Source: an uncultured Bacteroidales bacterium (GTDB lineage: Bacteria > Bacteroidota > Bacteroidia > Bacteroidales > Bacteroidaceae). From it: DNA of 59,042 nucleotides. Positions 25,088 to 33,718 of the stretch are shown here, one piece after another. The notes beneath the pieces are model-generated. The model saw only the letters and a program-made list of their open reading frames with translations. It ran no database searches and had not been told where the DNA came from. The stretch is from NCBI GenBank assembly GCA_902768125.1, contig CACXKA010000010.1, forward strand, positions 1 to 59,042, read 5' to 3'. Numbering within the stretch: the stretch's first letter is position 1; each line of letters starts with the position of its first letter. A program made the translations under genes and the position numbers.

Positions 25088-26340
25088 AACGATCTGATTT
25101 TGAAATCATGGCACCTGTGGGGAGCCGAGAGAGTTTGGCTGCGGCGTTGAAGGCTGGGGCTAATTCGGTGTATTTTGGCATCGGCAAACTGAACATGCGA
25201 AGCCATAGTGCCAATGCCTTCACCATCGACGACTTGAAGGAGATTGCTGCCATTTGTCATGAGAAGGGGGTGCAGTCCTACTTGACGGTCAACACCATCA
25301 TCTATGGCGAGGATATTGAGACGATGCACGAGATTGTGGATGCGGCTGTGGAGGCAAAGATATCGGCTGTGATTGCTTGTGATGTGGCTGTGATGACGTA
25401 TTGCAACCAGGTGGGGATGGAGGTGCATCTGAGCACTCAACTGAACATCTCGAACATTGAAGCGCTGAAGTTCTATGCCCAGTTTGCCGATGTGGTGGTG
25501 TTGGCAAGAGAACTGAATATGTGGCAGGTGAGGGGTATTTACCAACAGATTGTGGAACAGGATATTCGAGGACCTAAGGGAGAACTGATTCGTATCGAGA
25601 TGTTCTGTCATGGGGCGTTGTGTATGGCGATTAGCGGCAAGTGCTACCTGTCCTTGCAGAATGCGGGCAGGAGTGCGAATAGAGGGGAGTGTGTGCAGAT
25701 ATGTAGGCGAGGCTATGAGGTGACGGATTTGGAGACAGGCACGCAACTGAAGGTGGACAACAAGTACATCATGTCGCCTCGTGACTTGAAGACAATACGT
25801 TTCATGGATGTGATGATGAACGCTGGTGTGCGAGTGATGAAGATTGAGGGTAGGGCACGAGGACCAGAGTATGTCTATACAGTGGTGAAGGCGTATGACG
25901 AGGCAATCAATGCCGTTCTTGACGGCAGTTTCACGGAGGAGAAGAAAGATAAGTGGGATGAGCAGTTGAGCACGGTCTTCAATCGTGGTTTCTGGGACGG
26001 CTACTATCAGGGCCAGAGGTTGGGTGAATGGTGTGAGGTGTATGGCAGCAGGGCAACGGAGAAGAAGGTGTATGTGGGCAAGTGCATGAAATATTTCTCG
26101 AAGATTGGTGTGGCTGAGTTCCTGATTGAGAATGAGGACTTGCATGTAGGTGATAAGCTCTTGATTACAGGTACCACGACAGGAGCACTCATCCAGCCTT
26201 GTGAGGAAATCCGTTTCGACTTGGAACCTGTGGAAACAGCAACGAGAGGGCAGCATATCAGTATTAAGGTAGATGAGCGAGTGCGTGTGAATGACAAGCT
26301 GTATGTGCTCCAGCCAGCAGATAGATTGACACAACAATGA
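25084..26340 (+). CDS. U32 family peptidase-like protein, probable tRNA hydroxylation factor (TrhP-type)
   Basis: From the ATG at 25084 (418 residues; the frame reaching back to 25054 only overlaps the previous gene). The N-terminal TIM-barrel-like U32 domain starts FEIMAPVGSRESLAAALKAG. The conserved cysteines CHGALCMAISGKCYLS and NRGECVQICRRGYEV are those used by U32 proteins to bind an iron-sulfur cluster. A C-terminal small beta-barrel follows. Members once called collagenase-like proteases include TrhP (YegQ), which takes part in prephenate-dependent 5-hydroxyuridine formation in tRNA. That role is a family inference. Four-base overlap with the methyltransferase gene. Confidence 0.85.
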   Translation: MKRSDFEIMAPVGSRESLAAALKAGANSVYFGIGKLNMRSHSANAFTIDDLKEIAAICHEKGVQSYLTVNTIIYGEDIETMHEIVDAAVEAKISAVIACDVAVMTYCNQVGMEVHLSTQLNISNIEALKFYAQFADVVVLARELNMWQVRGIYQQIVEQDIRGPKGELIRIEMFCHGALCMAISGKCYLSLQNAGRSANRGECVQICRRGYEVTDLETGTQLKVDNKYIMSPRDLKTIRFMDVMMNAGVRVMKIEGRARGPEYVYTVVKAYDEAINAVLDGSFTEEKKDKWDEQLSTVFNRGFWDGYYQGQRLGEWCEVYGSRATEKKVYVGKCMKYFSKIGVAEFLIENEDLHVGDKLLITGTTTGALIQPCEEIRFDLEPVETATRGQHISIKVDERVRVNDKLYVLQPADRLTQQ

Positions 26341-26371
26341 GAGTGGAAGGATTGAAAAATTGAAGATATAG

Positions 26372-27412
26372 ATGGCAGAAGATTTTGACATAAGAGAACA
26401 GCGGAACGTGAAGGATAAGGATTTTGAGAATGCCTTGCGTCCTTTGCGGTTTGACGATTTCAGCGGACAAACCAAGGTGGTGGAGAACCTGAGTGTTTTT
26501 GTGGAGGCTGCTCGTTTCCGAGGCGAACCCCTTGACCACACGCTCCTGCATGGTCCTCCAGGATTGGGTAAGACGACACTCAGCAACATCATTGCCAATG
26601 AGTTGGGTGTGGGCTTCAAAGTCACATCGGGTCCTGTGTTGGACAAACCGGGTGACTTGGCAGGCATCCTCACTTCGTTGGAAGAGAATGATGTGCTGTT
26701 CATCGACGAGATTCATCGCCTCTCCCCTGTGGTGGAGGAATATCTGTATAGTGCGATGGAGGATTACCGCATTGACATCATGATTGACAAGGGGCCTTCG
26801 GCACGTAGCATCCAGATAGACCTCAGCCCCTTCACATTGGTGGGTGCCACCACACGTAGTGGATTGCTGACAGCGCCCCTTCGTGCTCGTTTTGGCATCA
26901 ACCTGCATTTGGAATACTACGATGCTGATGTGCTGACCAAGATTGTGCTACGTTCTGCCAAACTGCTTGGCATCCCTTGTGATTTCGATGCTGCAGGCGA
27001 GATTGCAGGTCGCAGTCGTGGCACTCCTCGTATTGCCAACGCTTTGTTGAGGCGTGTGCGTGACTTTGCCCAAGTGAAGGGAAATGGTACGATTGACCTT
27101 CCTATTGCCCACATGGCATTGGAGGCGTTGAACATTGACAAATTTGGTCTTGACGAGATTGACAATAAGATTCTCACCACCATTATTGATAAGTTCAAGG
27201 GTGGTCCTGTGGGTCTTGGTACGATTGCTACAGCGATAGGTGAGGATACGGGTACGATAGAGGAAGTGTATGAGCCGTTCCTCATCAAGGAAGGCTTCAT
27301 CAAGCGTACTCCACGAGGTCGCGAAGTCACAGAATTAGCTTATCGACATTTGGGAAAGAATCCGTGGATCAATCCTAACGATAAGACAGGAATGGGAAGC
27401 CTTTTCGATTAA
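26372..27412 (+). CDS. ruvB: Holliday junction branch migration ATPase RuvB
   Basis: The 346-residue protein is of normal RuvB length. It has [11 protein letters not shown] near the N terminus, Walker [10 protein letters not shown] (61-69), Walker [12 protein letters not shown] (109-119), the arginine-finger region [18 protein letters not shown], and a C-terminal winged helix ([27 protein letters not shown]). It drives branch migration with RuvA and RuvC. It is last in the methyltransferase-U32 operon, 31 bases after the U32 stop, and its stop codon sits in the loop of the terminator. Confidence 0.98.
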   Translation: MAEDFDIREQRNVKDKDFENALRPLRFDDFSGQTKVVENLSVFVEAARFRGEPLDHTLLHGPPGLGKTTLSNIIANELGVGFKVTSGPVLDKPGDLAGILTSLEENDVLFIDEIHRLSPVVEEYLYSAMEDYRIDIMIDKGPSARSIQIDLSPFTLVGATTRSGLLTAPLRARFGINLHLEYYDADVLTKIVLRSAKLLGIPCDFDAAGEIAGRSRGTPRIANALLRRVRDFAQVKGNGTIDLPIAHMALEALNIDKFGLDEIDNKILTTIIDKFKGGPVGLGTIATAIGEDTGTIEEVYEPFLIKEGFIKRTPRGREVTELAYRHLGKNPWINPNDKTGMGSLFD

Positions 27413-27428
27413 CGAAGAGGCTTTTTTT
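27397..27428 (+). terminator. Rho-independent terminator after ruvB
   Basis: An 11-bp stem AAGCCTTTTCG/CGAAGAGGCTT (one G-T pair) around the loop ATTAA, followed by a T run. The ruvB stop TAA is part of the loop. Confidence 0.85.
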
Positions 27429-27472
27429 GAAAAATTTACACATTATATATATAGCGTAATGTTTTTTTTGCT

Positions 27473-27480
27473 TACCTTTG
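27473..27480 (+). promoter_or_regulatory. Promoter -7 element for the topA operon
   Basis: TACCTTTG matches TAnnTTTG, 42-49 bases ahead of topA and after the ruvB terminator. No clear -33 TTTG at 19-21 bases. Confidence 0.6.
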
Positions 27481-27521
27481 CACCCGATTTTCATAAACGG
27501 AAGTAAATAAAACAACGATAC

Positions 27522-29855
27522 ATGCAAAAGAATTTAGTGATTGTCGAGTCTCCTGCGAAGGCAAAAACATTGGAGAAATTTCTCGGCAAAGATTACAAGG
27601 TGATGTCTTCGTATGGACACATTCGTGACCTGAAAAAGAAGGAGATGAGTGTAAATCTGGATGATTTTTCACCAGAGTATGAGATACCTTCAGATAAAGA
27701 GAGCGTGGTTAAGAGTCTTCGTAACGAGGCAAAGAAAGCAGATACCGTTTGGCTGGCATCCGATGAAGACCGCGAGGGAGAAGCCATCTCTTGGCACTTG
27801 AGCCAAGTGTTAGGATTGGATCCCAAAGCGGCAAAAAGAATTGTTTTCCACGAAATCACAAAGAGTGCCATCCTGAAGGCCATCGAGACCCCTCGCACCA
27901 TCGATATGGGTCTGGTGAATGCACAGCAGGCACGTCGAGTTTTGGATAGAATCGTAGGTTTCAAGATTTCACCCGTGTTGTGGAAGAAACTGAAACCAAG
28001 CCTCTCGGCAGGTCGTGTACAGAGTGTGGCAGTACGACTGATTGTAGAACGTGAGAAGGAGATAGAGACCTTCAAGAGTGAGTCGATATACAGAGTCAGC
28101 GCCGTCTTCATGGTGGATGGACAACCCATCAAGGCATCCTTGGCTCACGGTTTCAAGACAGAAGAGGAAGCGGAGGCGTTCCTGGAATCTTGCAAGGACA
28201 AGGAGTTTACGATTACAGACATCGACAAGAAGCCAGTGAAGAAGAGCCCTGCCCCTCCATTCACTACTTCCACCCTTCAGCAGGAAGCAGCTCGCAAGTT
28301 AGGCTTCACCGTTAGCCAAACTATGATGGTGGCACAGCATCTGTATGAATCGGGACATATCACTTACATGAGAACGGACTCTGTGAACTTGTCTTCCCTC
28401 TGCCTCAATACGACGAAGGAGGAAATCATCAAGATACATGGTGAGAAATACTCAAAGCCTCGTCAGTTCCATACTAGTTCGAAGGGAGCACAAGAGGCAC
28501 ACGAAGCAATCCGTCCTACTTATATCTCTGAGCATGAGGTATCAGGCAATTCACAGGAAAAGCGTCTTTACGACCTGATTTGGAAACGCACGATTGCTTG
28601 TCAGATGGCGGATGCAGAAGCAGAAAAAACCACCATCACCATCTCTGCTGATGACGTGAACTTCACAGCAACAGGTGAGGTTATTACGTTCGATGGTTTC
28701 TTGCGTGTATATCGTGAATCCTATGATGATGATGTGCAGCAAGATGAGGCAGAAGGATTGCTGCCAGCCGTGAAGAAGGGTGAACATCTGAAAATGCAGG
28801 AGATGGTAGCGACTCAACGTTTCAGCCAGCATCCATTGCGCTATACAGAGGCAAGTTTGGTGAAGAAATTGGAGGAACTCGGCATTGGCCGTCCTTCCAC
28901 TTATGCCCCAACCATTTCCACCATTCAGCAGCGTGACTATGTGGAGAAGGGCGATAAGAAGGGTGAAGAAAGAAACTATGAAGTGTTGAAGCTCTCGAAC
29001 GGAAAGATTAAGAAGTCAACCAAGAAGGAAGTGGTGGGCAAGGAGAAAGGAAAACTTCTGCCAACTGACATCGGAACAGTGGTGAATGACTTCCTCATTC
29101 AGGCTTTCCCAGAGATTGTTGATTATAATTTCACAGCCAATGTGGAGAAAGACTTCGATGAAATTGCTGACGGCAAGGAGAATTGGCAACAGGTGATGCG
29201 TGACTTCTATGCAAAGTTGGAACCTATGGTGGATGCCACGCTTCATGAGAAGAACGAACATAAAGTGGGTGAGCGTTATTTGGGTGATGACCCCAAAACA
29301 GGCAAGCCTGTAAGTGTGAAGATTGGACGTTTCGGACCGATGGTGCAGATTGGTGTGGCTGACGAAACGGAGAAGCCACGCTTTGCCCAGTTGAACAAGG
29401 GTCAGAGCATTGCCACCATCACTTTGGAGGAGGCATTGGAACTCTTCAAGTTGCCTCGTACCTTGGGTGAATACGAAGGAGATGAGGTGTCGGTGGGAGC
29501 TGGTCGATTTGGTCCTTATGTGCTGCATCAAAAGAAATATGTGTCTATCCCCAAGGGAACTGACCCTATGGAAATGGATCTGGAGGATGCCATCAAGCTG
29601 ATAGAAGAAAGGAAGAAGACAGAAGCTTCAGCACACTTGAAGACTTTCGAGGAAGATGCTGAAATGGAGGTGATGAATGGTCGTTTCGGTCCTTATCTGA
29701 AGTATAAAGGGGCAAACTACAAACTGCCAAAGAGCATCAAAGACCCAGCTAACCTCACCTATGAGGAATGCATGGCTTTTGTGGAGAAGGCAGAAAAGAC
29801 TCCAGCAGAAGGAAAGACCACCACAAAACGTGGTAGAAGAACGACAAAAGCATGA
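27522..29855 (+). CDS. topA: DNA topoisomerase I
   Basis: The 777-residue type IA topoisomerase has a TOPRIM domain with Glu9 (VIVESPAKAKTLEKFL) and the acidic triad DEDREGE (81-87). The active-site tyrosine is Tyr282 in HITYMRTDSVNLS. In place of zinc-ribbon cysteines the C terminus has three repeats around GRFGPM/GRFGPY (about 600-740), then a Lys/Arg tail, the usual Bacteroidetes form. It relaxes negative supercoils. First gene of topA-aroK-speA-flippase-dpp7; the stop overlaps aroK by 4 bases. Confidence 0.97.
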   Translation: MQKNLVIVESPAKAKTLEKFLGKDYKVMSSYGHIRDLKKKEMSVNLDDFSPEYEIPSDKESVVKSLRNEAKKADTVWLASDEDREGEAISWHLSQVLGLDPKAAKRIVFHEITKSAILKAIETPRTIDMGLVNAQQARRVLDRIVGFKISPVLWKKLKPSLSAGRVQSVAVRLIVEREKEIETFKSESIYRVSAVFMVDGQPIKASLAHGFKTEEEAEAFLESCKDKEFTITDIDKKPVKKSPAPPFTTSTLQQEAARKLGFTVSQTMMVAQHLYESGHITYMRTDSVNLSSLCLNTTKEEIIKIHGEKYSKPRQFHTSSKGAQEAHEAIRPTYISEHEVSGNSQEKRLYDLIWKRTIACQMADAEAEKTTITISADDVNFTATGEVITFDGFLRVYRESYDDDVQQDEAEGLLPAVKKGEHLKMQEMVATQRFSQHPLRYTEASLVKKLEELGIGRPSTYAPTISTIQQRDYVEKGDKKGEERNYEVLKLSNGKIKKSTKKEVVGKEKGKLLPTDIGTVVNDFLIQAFPEIVDYNFTANVEKDFDEIADGKENWQQVMRDFYAKLEPMVDATLHEKNEHKVGERYLGDDPKTGKPVSVKIGRFGPMVQIGVADETEKPRFAQLNKGQSIATITLEEALELFKLPRTLGEYEGDEVSVGAGRFGPYVLHQKKYVSIPKGTDPMEMDLEDAIKLIEERKKTEASAHLKTFEEDAEMEVMNGRFGPYLKYKGANYKLPKSIKDPANLTYEECMAFVEKAEKTPAEGKTTTKRGRRTTKA

Positions 29856-30373
29856 CACGCATTATTCTGATAGGTTACATGGGAGCGGGCAAGACCACGA
29901 TTGGTAAGGTCTTGGCACGTGAGATGGGAATGGAGTTCTACGACCTTGATAATTACATCGAGGACCGTTTTCACCAGAAAATTCCAGACATCTTTGCCGA
30001 ACAAGGAGAGGAAGGTTTTCGTGAGGTGGAAAGTAAAATGTTGCATGAAGTGGCAGAGTTTGAGAATGTCATCATCTCGTGTGGGGGTGGAACCCCTTGC
30101 TTCTTCGACAACATGGAGTATATGAATACGCGTGGTGAGACCATCTTTCTGGATGCAGCACCACAGGTGTTGAAAGAGCACCTGCAGATGGGAAAGACGG
30201 TGCGTCCGCTCATTCAGGGCAAGACAGAAGAAGAGTTGATTGCTTACATTGAAGAGTCGCTCCAAAAGCGTTTGCCTTACTACCAGAAGGCGAAGCACAC
30301 CCTCAAGATAGAGGTGATTCACACCAAAGAACAAATCAAGAATTACGTCAACCAAATCATCGGTTTAATATGA
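29852..30373 (+). CDS. aroK: Shikimate kinase
   Basis: The 173-residue P-loop kinase has Walker A GYMGAGKTTIG (8-18), the shikimate-binding FYDLDNYIE (acidic pair) and SCGGGTPCF, plus the lid arginine in KTVRPLI. It phosphorylates shikimate on the way to chorismate. It overlaps topA by 4 bases and speA by 4 bases, so expression is coupled. Confidence 0.95.
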   Translation: MTRIILIGYMGAGKTTIGKVLAREMGMEFYDLDNYIEDRFHQKIPDIFAEQGEEGFREVESKMLHEVAEFENVIISCGGGTPCFFDNMEYMNTRGETIFLDAAPQVLKEHLQMGKTVRPLIQGKTEEELIAYIEESLQKRLPYYQKAKHTLKIEVIHTKEQIKNYVNQIIGLI

Positions 30374-32265
30374 GAAAATGGCGCATTGAAGACTCCAACG
30401 AATTGTACGGCATCTCAGGCTGGGGAGTCAACTATTTCCGTATCAACGATAAGGGAAATGTGGCAGTGACACCACGTAAGGATGGTGTTGAGGTCGATCT
30501 GAAGGAAGTGATGGACGACCTTGCGCTTCGCGATGTGTCGGCACCTGTATTGGTGCGTTTCCCCGATATCATCGACAATCGTATCGAGAAGACTTCCACC
30601 TGCTTCAAGAAGGCAGCCAATGAGTATGGCTACAATGGAGAGAACTTCATCATATACCCCATCAAGGTCAACCAAATCAGTCCTGTGGTGGAAGAAGTCA
30701 TCAAGCACGGAAAGAAGTTCAACCTGGGTTTGGAGGCGGGTTCGAAGCCTGAGCTCCATGCTGTGTTGGCTGTCAACATGAACAGCGACTCCCTGATTAT
30801 CTGTAATGGCTATAAAGACCAGGATTACATCGAATTGGCGCTGCTTGCCCAGAAGATGGGTAAACGTATCTTCATTGTGGTGGAGAAGTTCAATGAGTTG
30901 GAAATCATCACTCGTACAGCCAAAAAGCTGGGCGTGCGTCCCAATATGGGTATCCGCATCAAGTTGGCGGCATCAGGCTCTGGCAAGTGGGAAGAGAGTG
31001 GTGGCGATGCCAGCAAGTTTGGTTTGACTTCTGGTGAACTTCTGACGGCACTCCAATATATTGAGGAGAATGACATGAAGGATTGCCTGAAACTTATTCA
31101 TTTCCATATTGGTAGCCAGATTACGAAGATTCGTCGTATTCAGAATGCCTTGCGTGAGGCGAGTATGTTCTACGTGCAGTTGCACAAGATGGGCTATGGC
31201 GTGGAGTTTGTCGATTGTGGAGGTGGTTTGGGTGTTGATTACGATGGCAGCCGTTCGAGCAACAGTGAGAGTTCTGTCAATTACTCCATTCAGGAGTATG
31301 TGAACAACTGTGTCTATACTTTTGTGGAGGCAGCAAATGCCAATGAAATACCTCATCCCAATATCATCACAGAAGGTGGACGTTCCTTGGCAGCTCATCA
31401 TTCTGTACTCATCATGGAAGTGCTGGAAACTACAGAGGTTCCTGCGATGCCAGACGAGTTTGAGGTAAAGGAAGATGACCACCAATTGGCAAAAGACCTT
31501 TATGATATCTGGTGCAACATCAATGTGCGCAATATGTTGGAGAACTGGCACGATGCCCAGCAGATTCGTGAGGAAGCGCTTGATCTCTTCTCGCATGGTA
31601 TGCTTGACTTGCGTACTCGTGCAGAAATTGAAAGAATGTATTGGGCGGTGGCACGAGAAATCAACACGTTGGTGCATACGATGAAGCACGTACCTGAAGA
31701 GTTCCATTCGTTGGATAAACTCTTGGCAGACAAGTATTTCTGTAATTTCTCCCTTTTCCATTCATTGCCTGATGCTTGGGCGATTGACCAAATCTTCCCC
31801 ATCATGCCGATTCAGCGACTCAATGAGCGCCCTGACCGCAACGCTACGTTGCAGGATATCACCTGCGACTCTGATGGAAAGATTGCACAGTTTGCCACAG
31901 AAACAGGAGTCAGCCACTTCATTCCACTCCATTCATTGGAGAAAAAGAAGGGGTCTTACTATATTGGTGTTTTCTTGGTAGGTGCTTATCAGGAGATTCT
32001 GGGTGATATGCACAACCTCTTTGGTGATACGAATGCCATTCACGTCACGACAGACAAAGATGGTTACCACATCAAGAACATCATTGATGGTGAGACGGTT
32101 GCCGATGTGCTCAGCTATGTCCAGTACGAACCCAAGAAACTCGTTCGAAGCCTTGAGGTGTGGGCAAAGCAAGCCATCAAGGAGGGCAAGATTACGCTCG
32201 AAGAGGGTAAGGAGTTCCTCGATACTTATCGTAGTGGTTTATACGGATATACATATCTCGAATAA
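30370..32265 (+). CDS. speA: Biosynthetic arginine decarboxylase
   Basis: The 631-residue PLP enzyme of the alanine-racemase fold has the PLP lysine Lys99 in IIYPIKVNQ, GLEAGSKPEL, the HFHIGSQ motif, the phosphate-binding FVDCGGGLGVDYDGS, and the C-terminal strand domain ending GLYGYTYLE. Its length matches long biosynthetic SpeA. It turns arginine into agmatine for polyamine synthesis. The next gene begins on the base after its stop. Confidence 0.96.
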   Translation: MRKWRIEDSNELYGISGWGVNYFRINDKGNVAVTPRKDGVEVDLKEVMDDLALRDVSAPVLVRFPDIIDNRIEKTSTCFKKAANEYGYNGENFIIYPIKVNQISPVVEEVIKHGKKFNLGLEAGSKPELHAVLAVNMNSDSLIICNGYKDQDYIELALLAQKMGKRIFIVVEKFNELEIITRTAKKLGVRPNMGIRIKLAASGSGKWEESGGDASKFGLTSGELLTALQYIEENDMKDCLKLIHFHIGSQITKIRRIQNALREASMFYVQLHKMGYGVEFVDCGGGLGVDYDGSRSSNSESSVNYSIQEYVNNCVYTFVEAANANEIPHPNIITEGGRSLAAHHSVLIMEVLETTEVPAMPDEFEVKEDDHQLAKDLYDIWCNINVRNMLENWHDAQQIREEALDLFSHGMLDLRTRAEIERMYWAVAREINTLVHTMKHVPEEFHSLDKLLADKYFCNFSLFHSLPDAWAIDQIFPIMPIQRLNERPDRNATLQDITCDSDGKIAQFATETGVSHFIPLHSLEKKKGSYYIGVFLVGAYQEILGDMHNLFGDTNAIHVTTDKDGYHIKNIIDGETVADVLSYVQYEPKKLVRSLEVWAKQAIKEGKITLEEGKEFLDTYRSGLYGYTYLE

Positions 32266-33711
32266 ATGGCAAATCTCAAAGGCTTAGCGAAGGACACAGC
32301 TATCTATGGAATGAGCAGTATTGTAGGGCGTTTCCTCAATTACCTGCTCGTGCCGCTCTACACCAACTACATGCCGAAAGAATCGGGCGATTATGGTGTG
32401 AGCGTCAATATCTATGCCTATACGGCGTTGGCGTTGGCAATCCTTACTTTTGGTATGGAGACAACGCTTTTCCGCTTTGCCAATAAAGAGGGCGAGAAGC
32501 CTGATACTGTGTTCACTACTGCTATTACGGTAGTGAGTGTGCTTTCTGCTATATTCCTTGCTTCCATCTTTGGCTTTATTACGCCTATCAGCGAATCTCT
32601 TGGCTATGCTGACCATCCTGAGTATATTTTGATGATGGCAACGGTGGTGGTGCTTGATTCCATTCAGGCGATGCCGTTCAGTTATTTGCGTTTCCAAAAG
32701 CGTCCCATCAAGTTTGCTTCGCTGAAGATGCTGTTCATCTTTCTCAACATCGGTTTGAATGTCCTTTATTTTGTGGTGTTGGAAAAGACGGAGGTGTTCT
32801 ATGTGTTCTGTATCAATCTGTGGTGTACAGGTCTTATTTCCTTCTTCTTCATCCCTGATTTCCTCAAGGTGAAGTGGCAGTTTGACTTCGCTTTGTTGAA
32901 GCGCATGCTTTCTTATTCTTGGCCCATTTTAGTTTTGGCGATAGCGGGTGTGCTCAACCAGACAGTCGATAAAATCATCTTTCCGTTGGTTTGTAGCGAG
33001 GCGGATGCTAAAGCACAGTTGGGTGTGTATGGTGCTTGTGTGAAAGTGGCGATGATTATGGCGATGATCACCCAGGCCTTCCGTTATGCTTACGAGCCGA
33101 TCGTGTTCTCGAAAGCCAAGGACAAGGACAGCAAGGAATATTATGCTGTGGCGATGAAGTATTTCATCATCTTCACTCTTTTCGCCTTCCTTTGTGTGAT
33201 GGGATATATGGATATTCTCAAGCACATTATTGGCGAAGAATATCGTGAGGGACTTGTCACAGTTCCTATCGTGATGGCTGCAGAAATCATGATGGGCATC
33301 TACTTCAACCTTTCTTTCTGGTACAAGCTTATTGACAAAACTATCTGGGGGGCGTGGTTCTCTTTGACAGGTTGTGCTGTACTCGTCACCATCAATGTCA
33401 TTTTCATCCCTAAATACGGCTATATGGCTTGTGCCTGGGGAGGTTTTGCCGGGTATGCGACAGCGATGACGCTCAGCTATTTCGTGGGTCAGCGGCTCAA
33501 TCCTATTCAGTACGACCTCAAGGGCATCTTCATCTATATCCTCTTGGCGGCAGCCCTTTTTGTGGCGATGATTTTCTTGCCTGATACGTGGCCCGTATGG
33601 CTTCGTATCCTCCTCAACACTATCCTTATTATCCTCTTCCTCCTTGAAATCATCCACAGAGACTTGCCCTTGCACAGCCTTCCTGTGATTGGAAAGAAGT
33701 TTAAGAAATAA
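32266..33711 (+). CDS. Polysaccharide/lipopolysaccharide flippase (MATE/Wzx-like membrane protein)
   Basis: The 481-residue polytopic protein has about 12-14 hydrophobic spans, beginning LAKDTAIYGMSSIVGRFLNY with the early YGMSSIVGRFLNYLLVPLYT pattern of the polysaccharide-transport flippase family, and MLSYSWPILVLAIAGVLNQT in the middle. It probably moves a lipid-linked glycan across the inner membrane. Glycan type cannot be told, as no glycosyltransferase is near. It abuts speA (TAA then ATG with no gap) and is 7 bases from the dpp7 gene. Confidence 0.88.
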   Translation: MANLKGLAKDTAIYGMSSIVGRFLNYLLVPLYTNYMPKESGDYGVSVNIYAYTALALAILTFGMETTLFRFANKEGEKPDTVFTTAITVVSVLSAIFLASIFGFITPISESLGYADHPEYILMMATVVVLDSIQAMPFSYLRFQKRPIKFASLKMLFIFLNIGLNVLYFVVLEKTEVFYVFCINLWCTGLISFFFIPDFLKVKWQFDFALLKRMLSYSWPILVLAIAGVLNQTVDKIIFPLVCSEADAKAQLGVYGACVKVAMIMAMITQAFRYAYEPIVFSKAKDKDSKEYYAVAMKYFIIFTLFAFLCVMGYMDILKHIIGEEYREGLVTVPIVMAAEIMMGIYFNLSFWYKLIDKTIWGAWFSLTGCAVLVTINVIFIPKYGYMACAWGGFAGYATAMTLSYFVGQRLNPIQYDLKGIFIYILLAAALFVAMIFLPDTWPVWLRILLNTILIILFLLEIIHRDLPLHSLPVIGKKFKK

Positions 33712-33718
33712 TCGATAT

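Noticed and set aside
24808-26703. 631-codon minus-strand open frame
   Set aside because: Antisense to the methyltransferase, U32 and ruvB genes, all of which have clear family motifs.
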